From NCBI GenBank assembly GCA_947501115.1, contig CANMVX010000031.1, positions 1-44,499 on the forward strand: 44,499 nt of DNA, given 5' to 3'. A program made the position numbers and the translations under genes. This document shows, piece after piece, positions 1 through 7,907 of this stretch. How positions within the stretch are numbered: position 1 is the first letter of the stretch; each line of letters starts with the position of its first letter. Source of the DNA: Haliscomenobacteraceae bacterium. GTDB lineage: Bacteria > Bacteroidota > Bacteroidia > Chitinophagales > Saprospiraceae. The notes below the pieces were generated by a model, which was not told the DNA's origin, did no database searches, and saw only the letters and a list, made by a program, of their open reading frames with translations.

Positions 1-248
1 ATACTATTTCCGACTGGAGTGCCGGCCTTTATCTTAAATGGTACGGTGTTTATGGTATCGATGCTACGACAAAAATGGATGCCACTTTGTTTGATGTTTG
101 CGGAACCATTAAGTTTCCAGATTTTACTGAACCTTTCGGTGAGAAAACCACTGCTTCTGGTAAAGTAAATGATGATGGCACCATTAGCTATGCCTGGGTA
201 AATGGTTATGGTGACAAAGCCACAGTGCTTCTTACACCCAAAAAATAA
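1..248 (+). CDS. C-terminal fragment of an unknown protein
   Basis: An open frame enters from the left edge (codons in phase with position 3) and ends with TAA at 246-248, giving about 81 residues. The visible tail is rich in Gly, Thr, Asp and aromatic residues (for example DWSAGLYLKWYGV, then AWVNGYGDKATVLLTPKK at the end), as in beta-rich exported or surface proteins of Bacteroidota. No motif lets me name a family. A strong hairpin terminator follows 23 nt after the stop, which supports this being a true gene end. Confidence 0.6.
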   Translation, partial: TISDWSAGLYLKWYGVYGIDATTKMDATLFDVCGTIKFPDFTEPFGEKTTASGKVNDDGTISYAWVNGYGDKATVLLTPKK

Positions 249-271
249 TATTTTACTTTATTAGTAGTTTA

Positions 272-311
272 ATTGCTCCCCGATACTTAATTTCGGGGAG
301 CAATTTTTTTT
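272..311 (+). terminator. Rho-independent terminator after the partial gene
   Basis: A perfect 12 bp inverted repeat (272-283 with 293-304, arms beginning ATTGCTCCCC) encloses a 9 nt loop and runs straight into a T tract to 311. The T tract ends on the base before the next ATG (312), so the terminator also occupies the leader of the redoxin gene. Confidence 0.85.
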
Positions 312-881
312 ATGAAATTTCTTATCCTTCTTTTTATATTCGGTGTTACAACAGCTACTCATTTATTTTCATTCAATGTAAATAAATCACTGCTGTTGTC
401 AGTTGAAATGGATAGTTTAAAAGATTTAATATCAAAAAATGTTGTTCTAAGCTCAAAAGGGAATGTTTTTATCTGGATGAATTCGGAATGTCCGATTTGT
501 AATAAATATCCTAATATCTGGAAAAAATTAGCACTAGAATTTCCTGAGTTTACCTTTATTGGGGTTTTCACTTCTTATGAAGAAAGTAAAATGGCAAAGG
601 GTTTTATAAAAAAGTATAAAATCCCTTTCCAATGGTTTATAGATAAAGAGAATAGATTAGCCTATTTTTTAAAGGTTACGACAACACCTGAAGTGTTATT
701 TGTTGATGCAAAAGCCAATATCATTTACAGGGGGGCAACCGACGATTGGTTTTATGCTTTAGGAAAAAATAAGCTTGCCCCTCAACAATTTTATCTAAAA
801 AATGCACTCATTTCGTATAAAAATACTCAACCCGTTTTGCCCTTTTACACGCATCCAATAGGATGTATTTTTAGTTATTAA
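312..881 (+). CDS. Exported redoxin / thioredoxin-fold protein with PIGC tail
   Basis: The 189 residue product starts with a hydrophobic signal-like segment (residues 1-20). A thioredoxin-fold core follows, with a CPIC active site in FIWMNSECPICNKY near residue 58, a cis-Pro region (TTTPEVLFVD), and a RGATDDW segment. It ends with THPIGC. This order (CxxC, TTPEV, RGA.DD, PIGC) is typical of redoxin modules that in Acidobacteria and Planctomycetes are fused to a CxxCH/copper monooxygenase module; here that module is the next gene, 322 bases on. A role as thiol-disulfide partner for that enzyme in the periplasm is inference. Oddly, the ATG directly abuts the terminator's T tract, so expression needs readthrough or an unseen promoter. 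A start at the internal Met near residue 33 would remove the signal segment. Confidence 0.75.
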   Translation: MKFLILLFIFGVTTATHLFSFNVNKSLLLSVEMDSLKDLISKNVVLSSKGNVFIWMNSECPICNKYPNIWKKLALEFPEFTFIGVFTSYEESKMAKGFIKKYKIPFQWFIDKENRLAYFLKVTTTPEVLFVDAKANIIYRGATDDWFYALGKNKLAPQQFYLKNALISYKNTQPVLPFYTHPIGCIFSY

Positions 882-1090
882 AATATAGGAGTTAAATCTG
901 ATCATCAGATGTTGTCAAAAATGAAATAGAAGAAAATGGTAAAGACCAATATAACATAGTTAAAAAAACTATCTAACACCTATTTTTTGCTGAATTTGGT
1001 GGTAATCAGGTGGTGTTTTTTGACCTATTATTAGAATAATGAGTATAGCATCAAAAAATGAGGTAAATTCAATATGGATTCAAGAAATAT

Positions 1091-1117
1091 CCCAATAAGA
1101 TGATCTCATGTATTGGG
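1091..1117. promoter_or_regulatory. Inverted repeat upstream of the copper oxygenase gene
   Basis: CCCAATA (1091-1097) and TATTGGG (1111-1117) form a 7 bp inverted repeat. Inside it lies a second short one, ATGA-TC-TCAT. The whole is near-palindromic and could be an operator or an mRNA hairpin. It overlaps the most upstream possible ATG (1108) of the following gene, which favours a later start. The rest of the 882-1203 gap shows no convincing promoter or gene. Confidence 0.3.
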
Positions 1118-1203
1118 CTGAAAACTTAGCAACTAAATTAGTTTTTATATTTTTTTTGTTTCCAAAGCCGTTAATCTTTACATTTGAATCATTTACTCAT
1201 TTA

Positions 1204-2496
1204 ATGATGTCTGGGAATACTTTTTTTGCCGTTTTTCTAATTTTCCATTTTATCACATTTGGAAAAATCCATCTTTTAGGTTCAGATACAATAACCTATT
1301 ACCAGCACATCAAACCAATTATCGATGAACATTGTACCGGCTGCCATAGAACTGGTCAAACGGCACCCTTTTCATTGGAAAGTTATGAAGATGTAAAGAA
1401 AAGGGCAAGCATGGTTGAAATGGTGGTTGAGTCTAAATATATGCCGCCCTGGCACGCCGACACCTTATTTAGAACTTTTCATAATCAACGCGCCTTATCT
1501 GCGTCTTCGTTAAATAAAATACTTGCCTGGATTAAAAGTGGGGCACCTGCAGGTTTACCGCAAAAAAAGGGAGCGGTGAATGGTTTTAATTGGCCTTCTC
1601 CTGATAAAATCGTTGCCTTTCAAAAACCATTTATCATTCCGGGAGATAACGAGGAACAGTATAGATTTTTTGTTATTCCTGTGGATAATCCAGCACCCAT
1701 ATATTTGCGGGGTGTTGGATTTGTACCAAAAAATAAGACGCTGGCGCACCACAGCAGGATAATGATTGATACAACTAAAAGAATTCGGCCTTTCGATGCT
1801 GCTTCCGTTTGGCAAGCTGGTCCTCAACTGGAAAAAATGAATATTCCTCTGGCCAATTCATTTTGGACAGGGTGGGTTCCCGGTAATTTTCCTCTTTTTT
1901 ATCCCGATGGTGTGGCAAAGGTACTTCCAGCTAATGCAGATTTAGTGGTAAATATGCATTATGCTCCATCTGCAAAGGAGGAAACCGATCAATCTGAAAT
2001 TCATCTTTATTATGCCAAAGGAAAGCCAAGAAGAATTATTGAAACCTTAGTTTTTGATGAAACCTGGGTGACGAATAAACCGTTTGAATTTCAACCAGAT
2101 ACCGTGATTACCTTCTATATGAGGTCGCCTGTTTTACCAGTTGATTTATCATTATTAAGTGTTTTGCCCCACATGCATCTACTCGGGAAATCATTTAAAT
2201 CGTTTGCAATTACGCCTGACGGTGATATGATACCGCTAATACATATTCCGGAATGGGATTTTAATTGGCAGCAAACCTACCAGTTCAATAATTTGCTCAA
2301 AATCCCACGTGGTTCTGTCATTTATGCGGAGGCAACGTTTGATAACTCGAAAAACAACCCTAAAAACCCCTATTTTCCACCTGCAAAAGTTAGGTATGGT
2401 TGGGGGACCAAAGATGAGATGATGAATCTGATTTTTGAATATCTTTTATATGAACCAGGTGATGAGTATCTGGATTTTTATGCATCGGAACATTAA
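1204..2496 (+). CDS. CxxCH-motif and copper type II monooxygenase-like protein
   Basis: With the start at ATG 1204 the product has 430 residues and begins with a hydrophobic export segment (MMSGNTFFAVFLIFHF). The frame is open back to an ATG at 1108, but that adds 32 residues overlapping an inverted repeat. An N-terminal module carries HCTGCH (residues 43-48), APFSLESYED and MPPWHAD, as in heme c-like modules of the redoxin/oxygenase family. The C-terminal half resembles copper type II ascorbate-dependent monooxygenases (PHM/DBM fold). By motif alignment it keeps all expected ligands: HH 182-183, H252 in NMHY, H323 and H325 in PHMH, and M406 in DEMMNL. It likely acts outside the cytoplasm as a copper oxygenase, with heme or redoxin as possible electron supply; the substrate is unknown. 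The next gene starts 9 nt after the stop, so they are probably co-transcribed. Confidence 0.75.
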   Translation: MMSGNTFFAVFLIFHFITFGKIHLLGSDTITYYQHIKPIIDEHCTGCHRTGQTAPFSLESYEDVKKRASMVEMVVESKYMPPWHADTLFRTFHNQRALSASSLNKILAWIKSGAPAGLPQKKGAVNGFNWPSPDKIVAFQKPFIIPGDNEEQYRFFVIPVDNPAPIYLRGVGFVPKNKTLAHHSRIMIDTTKRIRPFDAASVWQAGPQLEKMNIPLANSFWTGWVPGNFPLFYPDGVAKVLPANADLVVNMHYAPSAKEETDQSEIHLYYAKGKPRRIIETLVFDETWVTNKPFEFQPDTVITFYMRSPVLPVDLSLLSVLPHMHLLGKSFKSFAITPDGDMIPLIHIPEWDFNWQQTYQFNNLLKIPRGSVIYAEATFDNSKNNPKNPYFPPAKVRYGWGTKDEMMNLIFEYLLYEPGDEYLDFYASEH

Positions 2497-2505
2497 ATTT
2501 ATATC

Positions 2506-3264
2506 ATGAAAAAACTAATTTTTATTATTTGGTGCTTTATTCCTTTTATGATGTTTTCTCAAGAGGAGTTGTATCAAACTACGCGGGATGAATTTAATTA
2601 TGGTGAATTCAGACCTAATAATTCAGCACCCATTTATGGTATAGCAGAAAAGCCGGGAAAATTAATGGGTAATATATTTTTGGATTCGATTTTCAGAAGT
2701 TCAACGGTGGTGTTTTTTAAGGAAATAGTTAAACGATATGATCCAAACGCCTCTGATTCAATAGCAGGCTACAAACTACGAATTAACTTACTTGAAAAAC
2801 TAGTGGAGTTTAAAATGAATGGGGGTATTAAGGGAGTTGATAATAAGGCTATAAAAAAAATTCAAACGTTTGATCCGGCAGGTAATATTCTTAAAACTTA
2901 TATCAATGGCCAATCGCTCGGTATTGATTTAGTAGGAGAAGATCACTTTTATGATTTGGTTTATGACGGTATTTTTCTCAAGGTAGTATCTCTTTCTGTT
3001 CTTAAAAAAAAGGAACCTACGTATCACGTTGCCTTATCTATTGGAGACAAAAATGCTTATTACTACTTAAAAACAACCTATTATGCCAAAATTGAGCATG
3101 GAAACTGGATGGAAATACAGAATAATAAGAATGCCTGGATAGATTTAACTGGCTCGAGGGCTAAAGTGATGTCAAGCTATCTTCAACAAAATCAACTTAA
3201 TCTAAAATTAACATCAGATTTGAGACAATTTTTTCAATATTTTGATAAAATAATGGTTGAATAA
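2506..3264 (+). CDS. Unknown secreted protein linked to the copper oxygenase
   Basis: The 252 residue protein has a clear Sec signal peptide (MKKLIFIIWCFIPFMMFSQ). The mature part is mixed alpha/beta with many Lys and aromatic residues, including EFKMNGGIKGVDNKAIKKI and a DPAGNILKTYINGQ segment. I do not recognise a family. It begins 9 nt after the copper oxygenase stop on the same strand, so the two are probably one transcript and act in the same compartment. No Cys is present outside the signal peptide and there is no CxxC or metal motif, so there is no sign that it is itself redox-active. Confidence 0.6.
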   Translation: MKKLIFIIWCFIPFMMFSQEELYQTTRDEFNYGEFRPNNSAPIYGIAEKPGKLMGNIFLDSIFRSSTVVFFKEIVKRYDPNASDSIAGYKLRINLLEKLVEFKMNGGIKGVDNKAIKKIQTFDPAGNILKTYINGQSLGIDLVGEDHFYDLVYDGIFLKVVSLSVLKKKEPTYHVALSIGDKNAYYYLKTTYYAKIEHGNWMEIQNNKNAWIDLTGSRAKVMSSYLQQNQLNLKLTSDLRQFFQYFDKIMVE

Positions 3265-3322
3265 AAAGGAATAAACTTGACTGCATTCGTTTTTCTTTGT
3301 AAATTAAGGTTTCATTCATTCA

Positions 3323-4255
3323 ATGGGTATGATAGACGGGCTGGACACCTACGCAGAAATGTTTCTGAATTATCTTGAAAGAGAAAGAAGAGTTCCTCTA
3401 GAAACTTTAAGAGGGTATGGTGATGATGTAGATTATTTCAAAGCATTTTTAGACCGTCAACTGGTAGCATATAGCTGGGCCTCTGTAGATACTGAAATAA
3501 TAAGAGCCTGGGTAGTATCGATGGCAGGCAAAGGTAATAAACCTTCTGTAATCAGAAGAAGGATTGCAGGTATCAGAGCTTTCTATAGGTTTCTACAACG
3601 AATAGGAAAAGTGGCGGTGAACCCAGCTCTTCGCTTACCATTACCCAAAGTTCCCAAAAGGCTTCCACGGTTTATATCTGTCGAAGGGATGGAAAAACTA
3701 GGTTCGGGGCATTTATTTCCATCTGATTTTAGTGGACACCGGGATCGGTTGATACTGGAATTATTATACGGAACTGGAATGAGAAGAGCGGAGGTAGCTA
3801 ATCTTAAAGAATCTGATATTCAGTGGGAAAGAAAAGAAATTAACGTATTGGGGAAAGGAGGAAAAAGTAGGGTAATTCCTGTGGTCAGTTCGTTATACAG
3901 TTTGTTAACAAGCTACAGAGAGGAGCGAAACACCTTATTTGAAAAAGGAGCGGTTACATTTTTTGTAACAGATAAAGGTAGAGATATTTACACGCGATTT
4001 GTTTATGCTGTGAGCATTAGGTACTTAGGTATGGTAACTGGTATAGAGAACAAAGGGCCACATTTGTTGCGACACACTTTTGCTACTCATTTAATGAGCA
4101 ATGGAGCAGATATTCAAGCAGTAAAAGCACTGTTAGGGCATTCTAGTCTGGCTGCCACCCAGGTATATATGCATAACTCTGCAGAACGTTTAAAAAAAAT
4201 ATATAATCAGGCACATCCCAAAGCACAGCGTAAAAAGCCGGATGATAACGGCTAG
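3323..4255 (+). CDS. xerC: Tyrosine recombinase XerC/XerD family
   Basis: The 310 residue length and two-domain layout (N-terminal SAM-like DNA-binding domain, then catalytic domain) fit chromosome dimer resolvases. The full catalytic set is visible: R154 in GTGMRR, K178 in LGKGGKSR, H247 and R250 in HLLRHTFATH, H273 in LLGHSS, and nucleophile Y282 in TQVYMH. It probably resolves chromosome dimers at dif during division. XerC and XerD cannot be separated by eye, so the symbol is tentative. An alternative ATG lies two codons in (3329). It is followed by the hibernation factor gene, a pairing common in Bacteroidota and inconsistent with a mobile-element integrase; no att sites or phage genes are nearby. 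Confidence 0.85.
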   Translation: MGMIDGLDTYAEMFLNYLERERRVPLETLRGYGDDVDYFKAFLDRQLVAYSWASVDTEIIRAWVVSMAGKGNKPSVIRRRIAGIRAFYRFLQRIGKVAVNPALRLPLPKVPKRLPRFISVEGMEKLGSGHLFPSDFSGHRDRLILELLYGTGMRRAEVANLKESDIQWERKEINVLGKGGKSRVIPVVSSLYSLLTSYREERNTLFEKGAVTFFVTDKGRDIYTRFVYAVSIRYLGMVTGIENKGPHLLRHTFATHLMSNGADIQAVKALLGHSSLAATQVYMHNSAERLKKIYNQAHPKAQRKKPDDNG

Positions 4256-4292
4256 ACAAAATTACTTTATTCATTTTTTAAAAAAAATCACT

Positions 4293-4586
4293 ATGAGCAT
4301 TGACATGCAGGCGGTTTCCTTTCATGCGGACCAAAAATTAAAGTTGTTCATTGAGAATCGTGTTGAGAAATTGAATCTTTTTTTTGGCAGAATTATTCGT
4401 ACTCAAGTTTTGTTGAAACTTGAAAATGCCGGACAGGTAAAAGAAAAAGTAGTAGAGGTAAGTGTACATGTGCCTGGAGAAGTGTTATTTGTGAAATCAA
4501 GTAAGATGTCATTTGAGGCTGCCACTGATGAAGCAATAGATTCATTGAGACGTAAAATTGAGCGATATAAAAGCCGCAGAAAATAA
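4293..4586 (+). CDS. hpf: Short ribosome hibernation promoting factor (HPF/RaiA)
   Basis: This 97 residue protein has the YfiA/HPF beta-alpha-beta-beta-beta-alpha pattern: MSIDMQAVSFHADQKL, then ENRVEKLNLFF, VLLKLEN, EVSVHVPG and a C-terminal helix with a basic KIERYKSRRK tail. The family binds the 30S decoding region and holds ribosomes inactive in stationary phase. It has no long-form C-terminal dimerisation domain. An ATG at 4242 in the same frame overlaps xer and adds 17 residues outside the family profile, so the start at 4293 is preferred. It lies just before the tRNA/tuf/ribosomal cluster, fitting a translation role. Confidence 0.85.
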   Translation: MSIDMQAVSFHADQKLKLFIENRVEKLNLFFGRIIRTQVLLKLENAGQVKEKVVEVSVHVPGEVLFVKSSKMSFEAATDEAIDSLRRKIERYKSRRK

Positions 4587-4608
4587 ATTGATATTTTTTT
4601 TGAAATCC

Positions 4609-4640
4609 TTTGGATTAGTTACAAAGACTATTTATCTTTG
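4609..4640 (+). promoter_or_regulatory. Consensus Bacteroidota promoter for the tRNA-tuf cluster
   Basis: TTTG at 4609-4612 (-33 box) is followed after exactly 20 nt by TATCTTTG at 4633-4640, a full match to the -7 consensus TAnnTTTG. Transcription should start near 4647, about 44 nt before the first tRNA. It probably drives the tRNA-tuf-secE-nusG transcript. Confidence 0.8.
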
Positions 4641-4690
4641 CCTCGCTTTCGGGAAATGCTTTAGAAGTAAAGTGTGAAAGTAAATAGTCA

Positions 4691-4763
4691 GCCAGCATAG
4701 CTCAGTTGGTAGAGCAGCTGATTTGTAATCAGCTGGTCGGGGGTTCGAGTCCCTCTGCTGGCT
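4691..4763 (+). tRNA. tRNA-Thr (anticodon TGT)
   Basis: A full 73 nt cloverleaf: acceptor GCCAGCA pairs with TGCTGGC (4756-4762). The anticodon stem GCTGA/TCAGC encloses loop TTTGTAA with anticodon TGT, and the T arm is GGTTCGAGTCC-like. CCA is not encoded. First of four tRNAs before tuf. Confidence 0.95.
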
Positions 4764-4823
4764 CTTATAAATTTACTTTAAAGAAGTAAGTTCATTTGAA
4801 ATTTTCTTCTCAAATGGAGAATT

Positions 4824-4906
4824 GGGGGTGCGCCGGAGCTGGAGAGCCGGGCCAGACTGTAAATCTGGTGACTATGTCTGAATAGGTTCGATTCCTATCA
4901 CCCCCA
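4824..4906 (+). tRNA. tRNA-Tyr (anticodon GTA)
   Basis: An 83 nt tRNA with acceptor GGGGGTG/CACCCCC, anticodon stem CCAGA/TCTGG, loop CTGTAAA (anticodon GTA), and the long variable arm typical of class II bacterial tRNA-Tyr. Discriminator A at 4906; CCA is not encoded. Confidence 0.95.
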
Positions 4907-4949
4907 CAATTTAAATGAATCATTTTTTGGTACATTTATTTTGTGTTAA

Positions 4950-5022
4950 GCGGGTGTAGCTCAGTTGGTAGAGCATCAGCCTTCCAAGCTGAGGGTCGAG
5001 GGTTCGAGTCTCTTCGCCCGCT
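4950..5022 (+). tRNA. tRNA-Gly (anticodon TCC)
   Basis: A 73 nt cloverleaf with acceptor GCGGGTG/CGCCCGC (one G-T type pair), anticodon stem TCAGC/GCTGA and loop CTTCCAA with anticodon TCC. CCA is not encoded. Third tRNA of the cluster. Confidence 0.95.
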
Positions 5023-5051
5023 CTTTATGTTTTATAACTCCGACAATAACA

Positions 5052-5123
<72 letters not shown>

Positions 5124-5179
5124 CTAGTATTCCGGAGATTTTTCTTGTTTAATGAATTAATATTTAAAAATCAAAACTG

Positions 5180-6376
5180 ATGGCTAAAGGTACATTCGAA
5201 AGGAATAAACCACACGTTAACATTGGTACTATCGGTCACGTAGATCATGGCAAAACAACCTTGACTGCCGCGATAAGTTATGTCCTTTCAAAAGATGGTC
5301 TCGCGGAAAAAAGGTCGTATGACTCAATCGATGCTGCTCCAGAAGAAAAGGAGCGTGGTATTACAATTAATACTGCTCACGTTGAGTATGAAACGGTTAA
5401 TAGACACTACGCTCACGTAGATTGTCCTGGTCACGCGGATTATGTAAAAAACATGGTTACGGGTGCAGCTCAAATGGATGGAGCTATTATCGTTGTTGCA
5501 GCTACTGATGGTCCTATGCCTCAAACGCGGGAACATATCCTTCTTGCCCGTCAGGTAGGTGTACCAAAATTAGTTGTTTTCATGAATAAGGTGGACATCG
5601 TTGAAGACCCGGAGATGCTTGAATTAGTTGAAATGGAAGTTCGTGAATTACTTGATACCTATGGTTTTGATGGTGATAGCGCTTCTGTAATTCAAGGTTC
5701 TGCATTGAAAGCTTTGGAAGATGATCCTTATTATGTTGGCAAAATCAAGGAATTGATGGATGCCGTAGATAATGATATTCCAAATCCAGTACGTCTTACT
5801 GATAAGCCTTTCTTAATGCCTATTGAAGATGTATTCTCTATCACTGGTCGTGGTACTGTAGCTACTGGTCGTATCGAAAGAGGTGTTATCAACGTTGGTA
5901 ATCCTGTGGAGATTGTAGGTATGATGGACAAGGAAGATAAAGCTTTGACTTCAGTTTGTACGGGCGTTGAGATGTTCCGCAAATTGTTAGATAGAGGTGA
6001 AGCTGGTGATAATGCTGGTTTATTATTAAGAGGTATTGAAAAATCTCAGATTCGTCGTGGAATGGTTATCTGTGCCCCTGGTTCAGTAAAGCCACATATC
6101 CGTTTCAAGTGTGAGACTTATGTACTATCTAAAGATGAAGGTGGTCGTCATACACCATTCTTTAACGGCTACCGCCCACAGTTTTACTTCCGTACAACAG
6201 ACGTTACTGGTGATGTTAAATTACCAGAAAATGTTGAGATGGTAATGCCAGGTGATAACGTTTCTTTAGAAGTTACATTACTTAACCCAATCGCAATGGA
6301 AAAAGGATTACGTTTCGCTATCCGCGAAGGTGGTCGTACCGTTGGTGCAGGTCAGGTTACTGAAATATTAGAATAA
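5180..6376 (+). CDS. tuf: Translation elongation factor Tu
   Basis: The 398 residue GTPase delivers aminoacyl-tRNA to the ribosomal A site. All G motifs are present: GHVDHGKT (19-26), the switch I RGITINT segment (59-65), DCPGH (81-85) with catalytic H85, NKVD (136-139) and SALK near residue 174. Domains 2 and 3 follow, ending in [16 protein letters not shown]. The length is normal and the start is unambiguous ([19 protein letters not shown]). It sits between tRNA-Thr and tRNA-Trp and is probably co-transcribed with them from the promoter at 4609-4640. Confidence 0.98.
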   Translation: MAKGTFERNKPHVNIGTIGHVDHGKTTLTAAISYVLSKDGLAEKRSYDSIDAAPEEKERGITINTAHVEYETVNRHYAHVDCPGHADYVKNMVTGAAQMDGAIIVVAATDGPMPQTREHILLARQVGVPKLVVFMNKVDIVEDPEMLELVEMEVRELLDTYGFDGDSASVIQGSALKALEDDPYYVGKIKELMDAVDNDIPNPVRLTDKPFLMPIEDVFSITGRGTVATGRIERGVINVGNPVEIVGMMDKEDKALTSVCTGVEMFRKLLDRGEAGDNAGLLLRGIEKSQIRRGMVICAPGSVKPHIRFKCETYVLSKDEGGRHTPFFNGYRPQFYFRTTDVTGDVKLPENVEMVMPGDNVSLEVTLLNPIAMEKGLRFAIREGGRTVGAGQVTEILE

Positions 6377-6400
6377 ATCCCCTTTTGGGAAATCAATAAA

Positions 6401-6436
6401 AGTTAGGTTTCAGGAATGAAACCTAACTCTTGTTTT
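6401..6436 (+). terminator. Hairpin between tuf and tRNA-Trp
   Basis: A perfect 10 bp inverted repeat, AGTTAGGTTT (6401-6410) with its complement at 6419-6428, has an 8 nt loop and is followed by CTTGTTTT. The T tract is short and interrupted, so it may be a partial terminator or an RNA processing stem that lowers readthrough from tuf into tRNA-Trp/secE. Confidence 0.45.
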
Positions 6437-6509
6437 ACGGGCGTAGCTCAACTGGTAGAGCGACGGTCTCCAAAACCGTAGGCTGGGGGTTCAAGTCCTC
6501 CCGCCCGTG
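6437..6509 (+). tRNA. tRNA-Trp (anticodon CCA)
   Basis: A 73 nt cloverleaf with acceptor ACGGGCG/CGCCCGT, anticodon stem ACGGT/ACCGT and loop CTCCAAA with anticodon CCA, discriminator G. It lies directly before secE, its conserved position in many bacteria. Confidence 0.95.
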
Positions 6510-6529
6510 CTGCTTAAAATAATATTATT

Positions 6530-6718
6530 ATGGAATCATTGAAACTATATCTCAGAGAAAGTTACGACGAACTTGTTAATAAAGTTACGTGGCCTTCTTG
6601 GGTAAGCCTTCAGGAAAATGCTATTCTTGTGGTAGTAGCTAGCCTCTTGTTGGCTCTTATCGTTTTTGTAATGGATGTTTTTTCGAGTACCTTACTTGAT
6701 TTGATTTACGGGCTCTAA
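6530..6718 (+). CDS. secE: Preprotein translocase subunit SecE
   Basis: This 62 residue short-form SecE has an amphipathic helix with the KVTWPSW signature (residues 18-24) and one C-terminal transmembrane helix (about residues 32-55, ILVVVASLLLALIVFVMDV). It clamps SecY in the SecYEG channel. It starts 20 nt after tRNA-Trp and is followed by nusG after 25 nt, the universal secE-nusG pair. Confidence 0.95.
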   Translation: MESLKLYLRESYDELVNKVTWPSWVSLQENAILVVVASLLLALIVFVMDVFSSTLLDLIYGL

Positions 6719-6743
6719 TTATCGTTATCCAATACACTGTTAA

Positions 6744-7292
6744 ATGTCCGAAGAAAAAAGGTGGTATTCTCTCCGCGTGATAAGTGGAAAAGAACGAAAA
6801 ATAAAGGAGCGTCTGGATACAGAAATTCAGCGTAATGATTGGTCTGGTTTTATTTTTCAAGTGGTTGTTCCTCTTGAAAAAGTTTATAAAATTAGAAATG
6901 GAAAAAAAGTAGTCTCGGAGAGAAATATTCTCCCTGGCTACATTCTTATTGAAGCCACAGAGGGTAAACTTTCAGGCGATGTAGTTACTGGTGTGCAAAA
7001 TCTTCAAAATGTTATTCACTTTCTTGGTAAAAATACGCCTATTCCAATGCGGGAAGCTGAGGCTAACAGATTGCTCGGAAAGGTTGATGAATCTCAAGAA
7101 TCTGCAGAGGCACTTATTGAGCCGTTTATAGTAGGGGAAACAATTAAAATTGTTGACGGTCCTTTCACTGAGTTCGTTGGTGATATTCAAGAGATAAACG
7201 ATGACAAGAAGAAACTTAAAGTTATTGTCAAAATATTTGGCAGAGGAACCGAAGTTGAGTTGAATTTCATGCAGGTTGAAAAAACCAGTTGA
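6744..7292 (+). CDS. nusG: Transcription termination/antitermination factor NusG
   Basis: The 182 residue protein has the N-terminal NGN domain (KRWYSLRVISGKERKIKERLD, then LPGYILIEA) and a C-terminal KOW domain (GETIKIVDGPFTEFVGDIQEI near residues 129-150). It binds RNA polymerase and links it to Rho or ribosomal S10. The length is normal. The 101 nt gap to rplK holds no ORF; it contains complementary CCTC and GAGG stretches that could fold into a ribosomal-protein leader, but this is weak. Confidence 0.96.
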   Translation: MSEEKRWYSLRVISGKERKIKERLDTEIQRNDWSGFIFQVVVPLEKVYKIRNGKKVVSERNILPGYILIEATEGKLSGDVVTGVQNLQNVIHFLGKNTPIPMREAEANRLLGKVDESQESAEALIEPFIVGETIKIVDGPFTEFVGDIQEINDDKKKLKVIVKIFGRGTEVELNFMQVEKTS

Positions 7293-7393
7293 TTTTTTTA
7301 TATAAGTTCTAAGTATTCAATTTTGTTCTTCCTGGTGTGTGAGCCTCGAAGACGCTTCCAAAAGGGGATATGAGGTTCTAAAAATGTAGTGAT

Positions 7394-7846
7394 ATGGCAA
7401 AGGAAATAGGATTTTTAATTAAATTACAGGTAAAAGGTGGGCAAGCTAATCCAGCGCCTCCGATCGGTCCTGCCTTAGGTTCTAAGGGTGTAAATATTAT
7501 GGAGTTTTGCAAGCGTTTCAATGCTGCAACGCAAGATAAAATGGGACAAATTCTTCCAACCGTTATTTCGGTGTATAAGGACAAGTCTTTTGATTTTATC
7601 ATCAAAACACCACCTGTGGCCATTCAATTGATTGAAGCAACCAAAGCGAAGAAGGGATCTGCCCAACCAAATAGAAATAAAATTGGTTCCGTTTCATGGG
7701 ATCAAATAAAAACTATTGCGGAAATCAAGATGCCCGATTTAAATTGCTTTGAGATTCATTCTGCCATGAAGATGGTTGCTGGAACGGCTAGAAGTATGGG
7801 TATTACCGTTAGTGGCGATGCTCCTTGGTCCACAGTGGAAAATTAA
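7394..7846 (+). CDS. rplK: 50S ribosomal protein L11
   Basis: At 150 residues this is a typical L11: N-terminal domain with [15 protein letters not shown] (the proline-rich thiostrepton-site loop) and [12 protein letters not shown], then a C-terminal rRNA-binding domain with [16 protein letters not shown] and [10 protein letters not shown]. It binds the 23S GTPase-associated region. It is first in the L11-L1-L10-L7/L12-rpoBC array. Confidence 0.97.
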   Translation: MAKEIGFLIKLQVKGGQANPAPPIGPALGSKGVNIMEFCKRFNAATQDKMGQILPTVISVYKDKSFDFIIKTPPVAIQLIEATKAKKGSAQPNRNKIGSVSWDQIKTIAEIKMPDLNCFEIHSAMKMVAGTARSMGITVSGDAPWSTVEN

Positions 7847-7862
7847 TTTTTAATGTAGGGAG

Positions 7863-7882
7863 TTTATACCTCAGGGTATAAA
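7863..7882 (+). promoter_or_regulatory. Hairpin in the rplK-rplA junction
   Basis: TTTATACC (7863-7870) and GGTATAAA (7875-7882) form a perfect 8 bp stem with a TCAG tetraloop in the 61 nt gap before rplA. No T tract follows, so it is not a terminator. It could influence rplA translation or RNA processing; an L1 autoregulatory role is only a guess. Confidence 0.35.
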
Positions 7883-7907
7883 TGATATTACCTCAAAATC
7901 GTTCTAT

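Noticed and set aside
3277-3300. Promoter with TTGAC and TTTCTTTG before xer
   Set aside because: The spacing is too short and the -7 box lacks the TA.
3323-4255. Integrase of a mobile element
   Set aside because: The neighbours are housekeeping genes and there are no att repeats; length and motifs fit XerC/D.
4242-4292. 17 residue N-terminal extension of the hibernation factor
   Set aside because: It overlaps the end of xer and lies outside the HPF profile; ATG 4293 fits.
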